A stretch of 7,534 bases of DNA from Patescibacteria group bacterium (GTDB taxonomy: Bacteria > Patescibacteriota > Kazan-3B-28): NCBI GenBank assembly GCA_022703745.1, contig JAKLDB010000024.1, positions 1-7,534 on the forward strand. Direction: 5' to 3'. Both the position numbers and the translations under genes were made by a program. This document shows positions 6,798-7,534 of the stretch, in pieces (within the stretch, counting starts at the first letter, position 1; each line of letters starts with the position of its first letter). The notes under the pieces were generated by a model, which saw only the letters and a list, made by a program, of their open reading frames with translations, was not told where the DNA came from and ran no database searches.

Positions 6798-7190
6798 CTA
6801 TAATCCTGTTACAAACGAAGTTAGATAAAAAGTAATTGCCAATAGCACTATCTGTAAGAAAATCGTCGCACCAATCAAGAGCCAACTGGCAAAAATATCT
6901 TTCTTATAAATCCTGAATGCAAGTACTATATTCAAAATCAAAAGCACCGTGTTCATCAGGGGCCAAAGAAAGTCTTGCAGAAAACTAAACGGTCCTAAGC
7001 CGAATGAAATTGGAATAGTCAACGCAATTGGATATGGAGCGATCAAAAAATACCATATAACCCAAAAGACAAAATGTAAAATGGTCGCTATCCAGACAAA
7101 AACAAACAGACTTTCTTCTCTTCGTTTAAAACGACTCCATTGCAACCAAGGAATCCTATCCCCGTCCAAATTAAGAAACTGTATCTTCAT
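6798..7190 (-). CDS. Three-helix membrane protein upstream of the glycosyltransferase
   Basis: The 130 residues comprise a polar N-terminus with a basic patch (RFKRREES, 20-27), then membrane helices at about 28-51, 75-94 and 100-128. No family is recognised. Aromatic residues are dense in the first helix (FVFVWIATILHFVFWVIWYF). The basic patch before helix 1 suggests the N-terminus stays in the cytoplasm. Only 3 bases separate its stop codon from the glycosyltransferase ATG, and the glycosyltransferase ribosome site lies inside this gene, so the two are almost certainly co-transcribed and may form a complex for glycan synthesis or export. The ATG lacks a Shine-Dalgarno site. Confidence 0.87.
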   Translation of the reverse strand: MKIQFLNLDGDRIPWLQWSRFKRREESLFVFVWIATILHFVFWVIWYFLIAPYPIALTIPISFGLGPFSFLQDFLWPLMNTVLLILNIVLAFRIYKKDIFASWLLIGATIFLQIVLLAITFYLTSFVTGL

Positions 7191-7209
7191 AAAAATAATA
7201 GACGAGCCC

Positions 7210-7247
7210 CATACTCACCACTCGCCATTCCTCCATTCAGCATTCAG
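7210..7247. repeat. Degenerate tandem heptamer repeat between genes
   Basis: Successive units read CATACTCAC, CACTCGC, CATTCCTC, CATTCAG and CATTCAG, a degenerate series on the theme CATTCNN. It fills most of the 58-base gap between two membrane-protein genes. Short CATTC-type tandem arrays are common in bacterial intergenic DNA. No function is evident. Confidence 0.7.
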
Positions 7248-7248
7248 C

Positions 7249-7534
7249 CTATTCTCGATGCCCCCACCCGGATACTAGCATCAAAATCAAGGGCAAAATC
7301 AGAAGCCATGCTTGGTAATCTACCAGTTGCTTCGCTACCTTAGAACTAGAATAAATTACATCTAGCTGTTCTTGTGGAACAAATCCTAGAATAGCCGAAG
7401 CAATTACAGCCGCGGTCAAGAGACCATATAGCATCAGTACTCCGTAAGATGTAAATCCAGTACCAATTGAATCGGGATGGATAAGAACTCCTCCGCGAAG
7501 AGCTATAACCAGCATCACTAAAGCAAAAAGAGTT
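7249..7534 (-). CDS. C-terminal part of an unidentified membrane protein
   Basis: The frame is open to the window edge, so the 5' end is missing; 94 codons are visible. A GTG at 7516-7518 and the ATG that follows could be starts, but they sit inside a hydrophobic helix (residues TLFALVMLVIAL) that begins before them, so a start outside the window is more likely. Two more helices follow: YGVLMLYGLLTAAVIASAILGFV, then WLLILPLILMLVSGW close to the C-terminus, with a polar loop between them (PQEQLDVIYSSSKVAKQLVDYQ). No family is recognised. It precedes the 130-residue membrane protein and the glycosyltransferase on the same strand, 58 bases upstream, and may belong to the same transcription unit. 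Confidence 0.65.
   Translation of the reverse strand, partial: TLFALVMLVIALRGGVLIHPDSIGTGFTSYGVLMLYGLLTAAVIASAILGFVPQEQLDVIYSSSKVAKQLVDYQAWLLILPLILMLVSGWGHRE

Noticed and set aside
7210..7247. CRISPR array
   Set aside because: Units are 7-9 bases and contiguous without spacers.

Overview
The window looks like chromosome of an uncultivated, AT-leaning bacterium. The best guess is a member of the Candidate Phyla Radiation (Patescibacteria, possibly the Microgenomates/Katanobacteria side). The reasons are a compact 16S rRNA gene of about 1465 nt, a substitution inside the universal 515 site (GCAGCAGCGG in place of GCMGCCGCGG) of a kind known from these lineages, and tightly packed genes with few recognisable families. 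Standard decoding fits: every gene is open with TGA read as stop, so the recoded-TGA codes of Gracilibacteria and Absconditabacteria do not apply. The exact lineage needs a 16S tree.

Positions 1-2810 hold a compact five-gene operon on the minus strand. It is headed by a small XRE-family DNA-binding protein and continues with an unrecognised soluble protein, a small membrane protein, a larger protein with hydrophobic stretches and a 266-residue soluble protein. Gaps are 2-17 bases. The module is bracketed by a perfect 59-bp inverted repeat (1-59 and 2752-2810). The left copy contains the stop codon of the last gene; the right copy lies against the promoter region of the first. Beyond the right copy is a GC-rich block with a strong inverted repeat (2803-2880). 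No transposase or recombinase is visible. I could not assign the four proteins after the regulator, so this is the best candidate for an undescribed system.

Positions 2945-3240 hold a small self-contained plus-strand unit: promoter, strong Shine-Dalgarno site, a 50-residue two-helix membrane protein and a 12-bp hairpin.

Positions 3251-5117 (minus strand) are an autonomous 16S rRNA transcription unit. It has a TTGACA-17-TAGAAT promoter, a leader of about 195 nt, the 16S gene, flanking sequences that pair over 29 bp as a processing stem, and an intrinsic terminator. There is no tRNA or 23S rRNA downstream, so 16S is unlinked from 23S here.

Positions 5136-7534 (minus strand) hold a membrane group: the end of an unidentified multi-helix protein that runs off the window, a 130-residue three-helix protein and a processive-type membrane GT2 glycosyltransferase. 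The last two are 3 bases apart and probably make or export a surface glycan. The 16S promoter starts about 18 bases after the glycosyltransferase stop codon, so read-through into the rRNA unit is possible.
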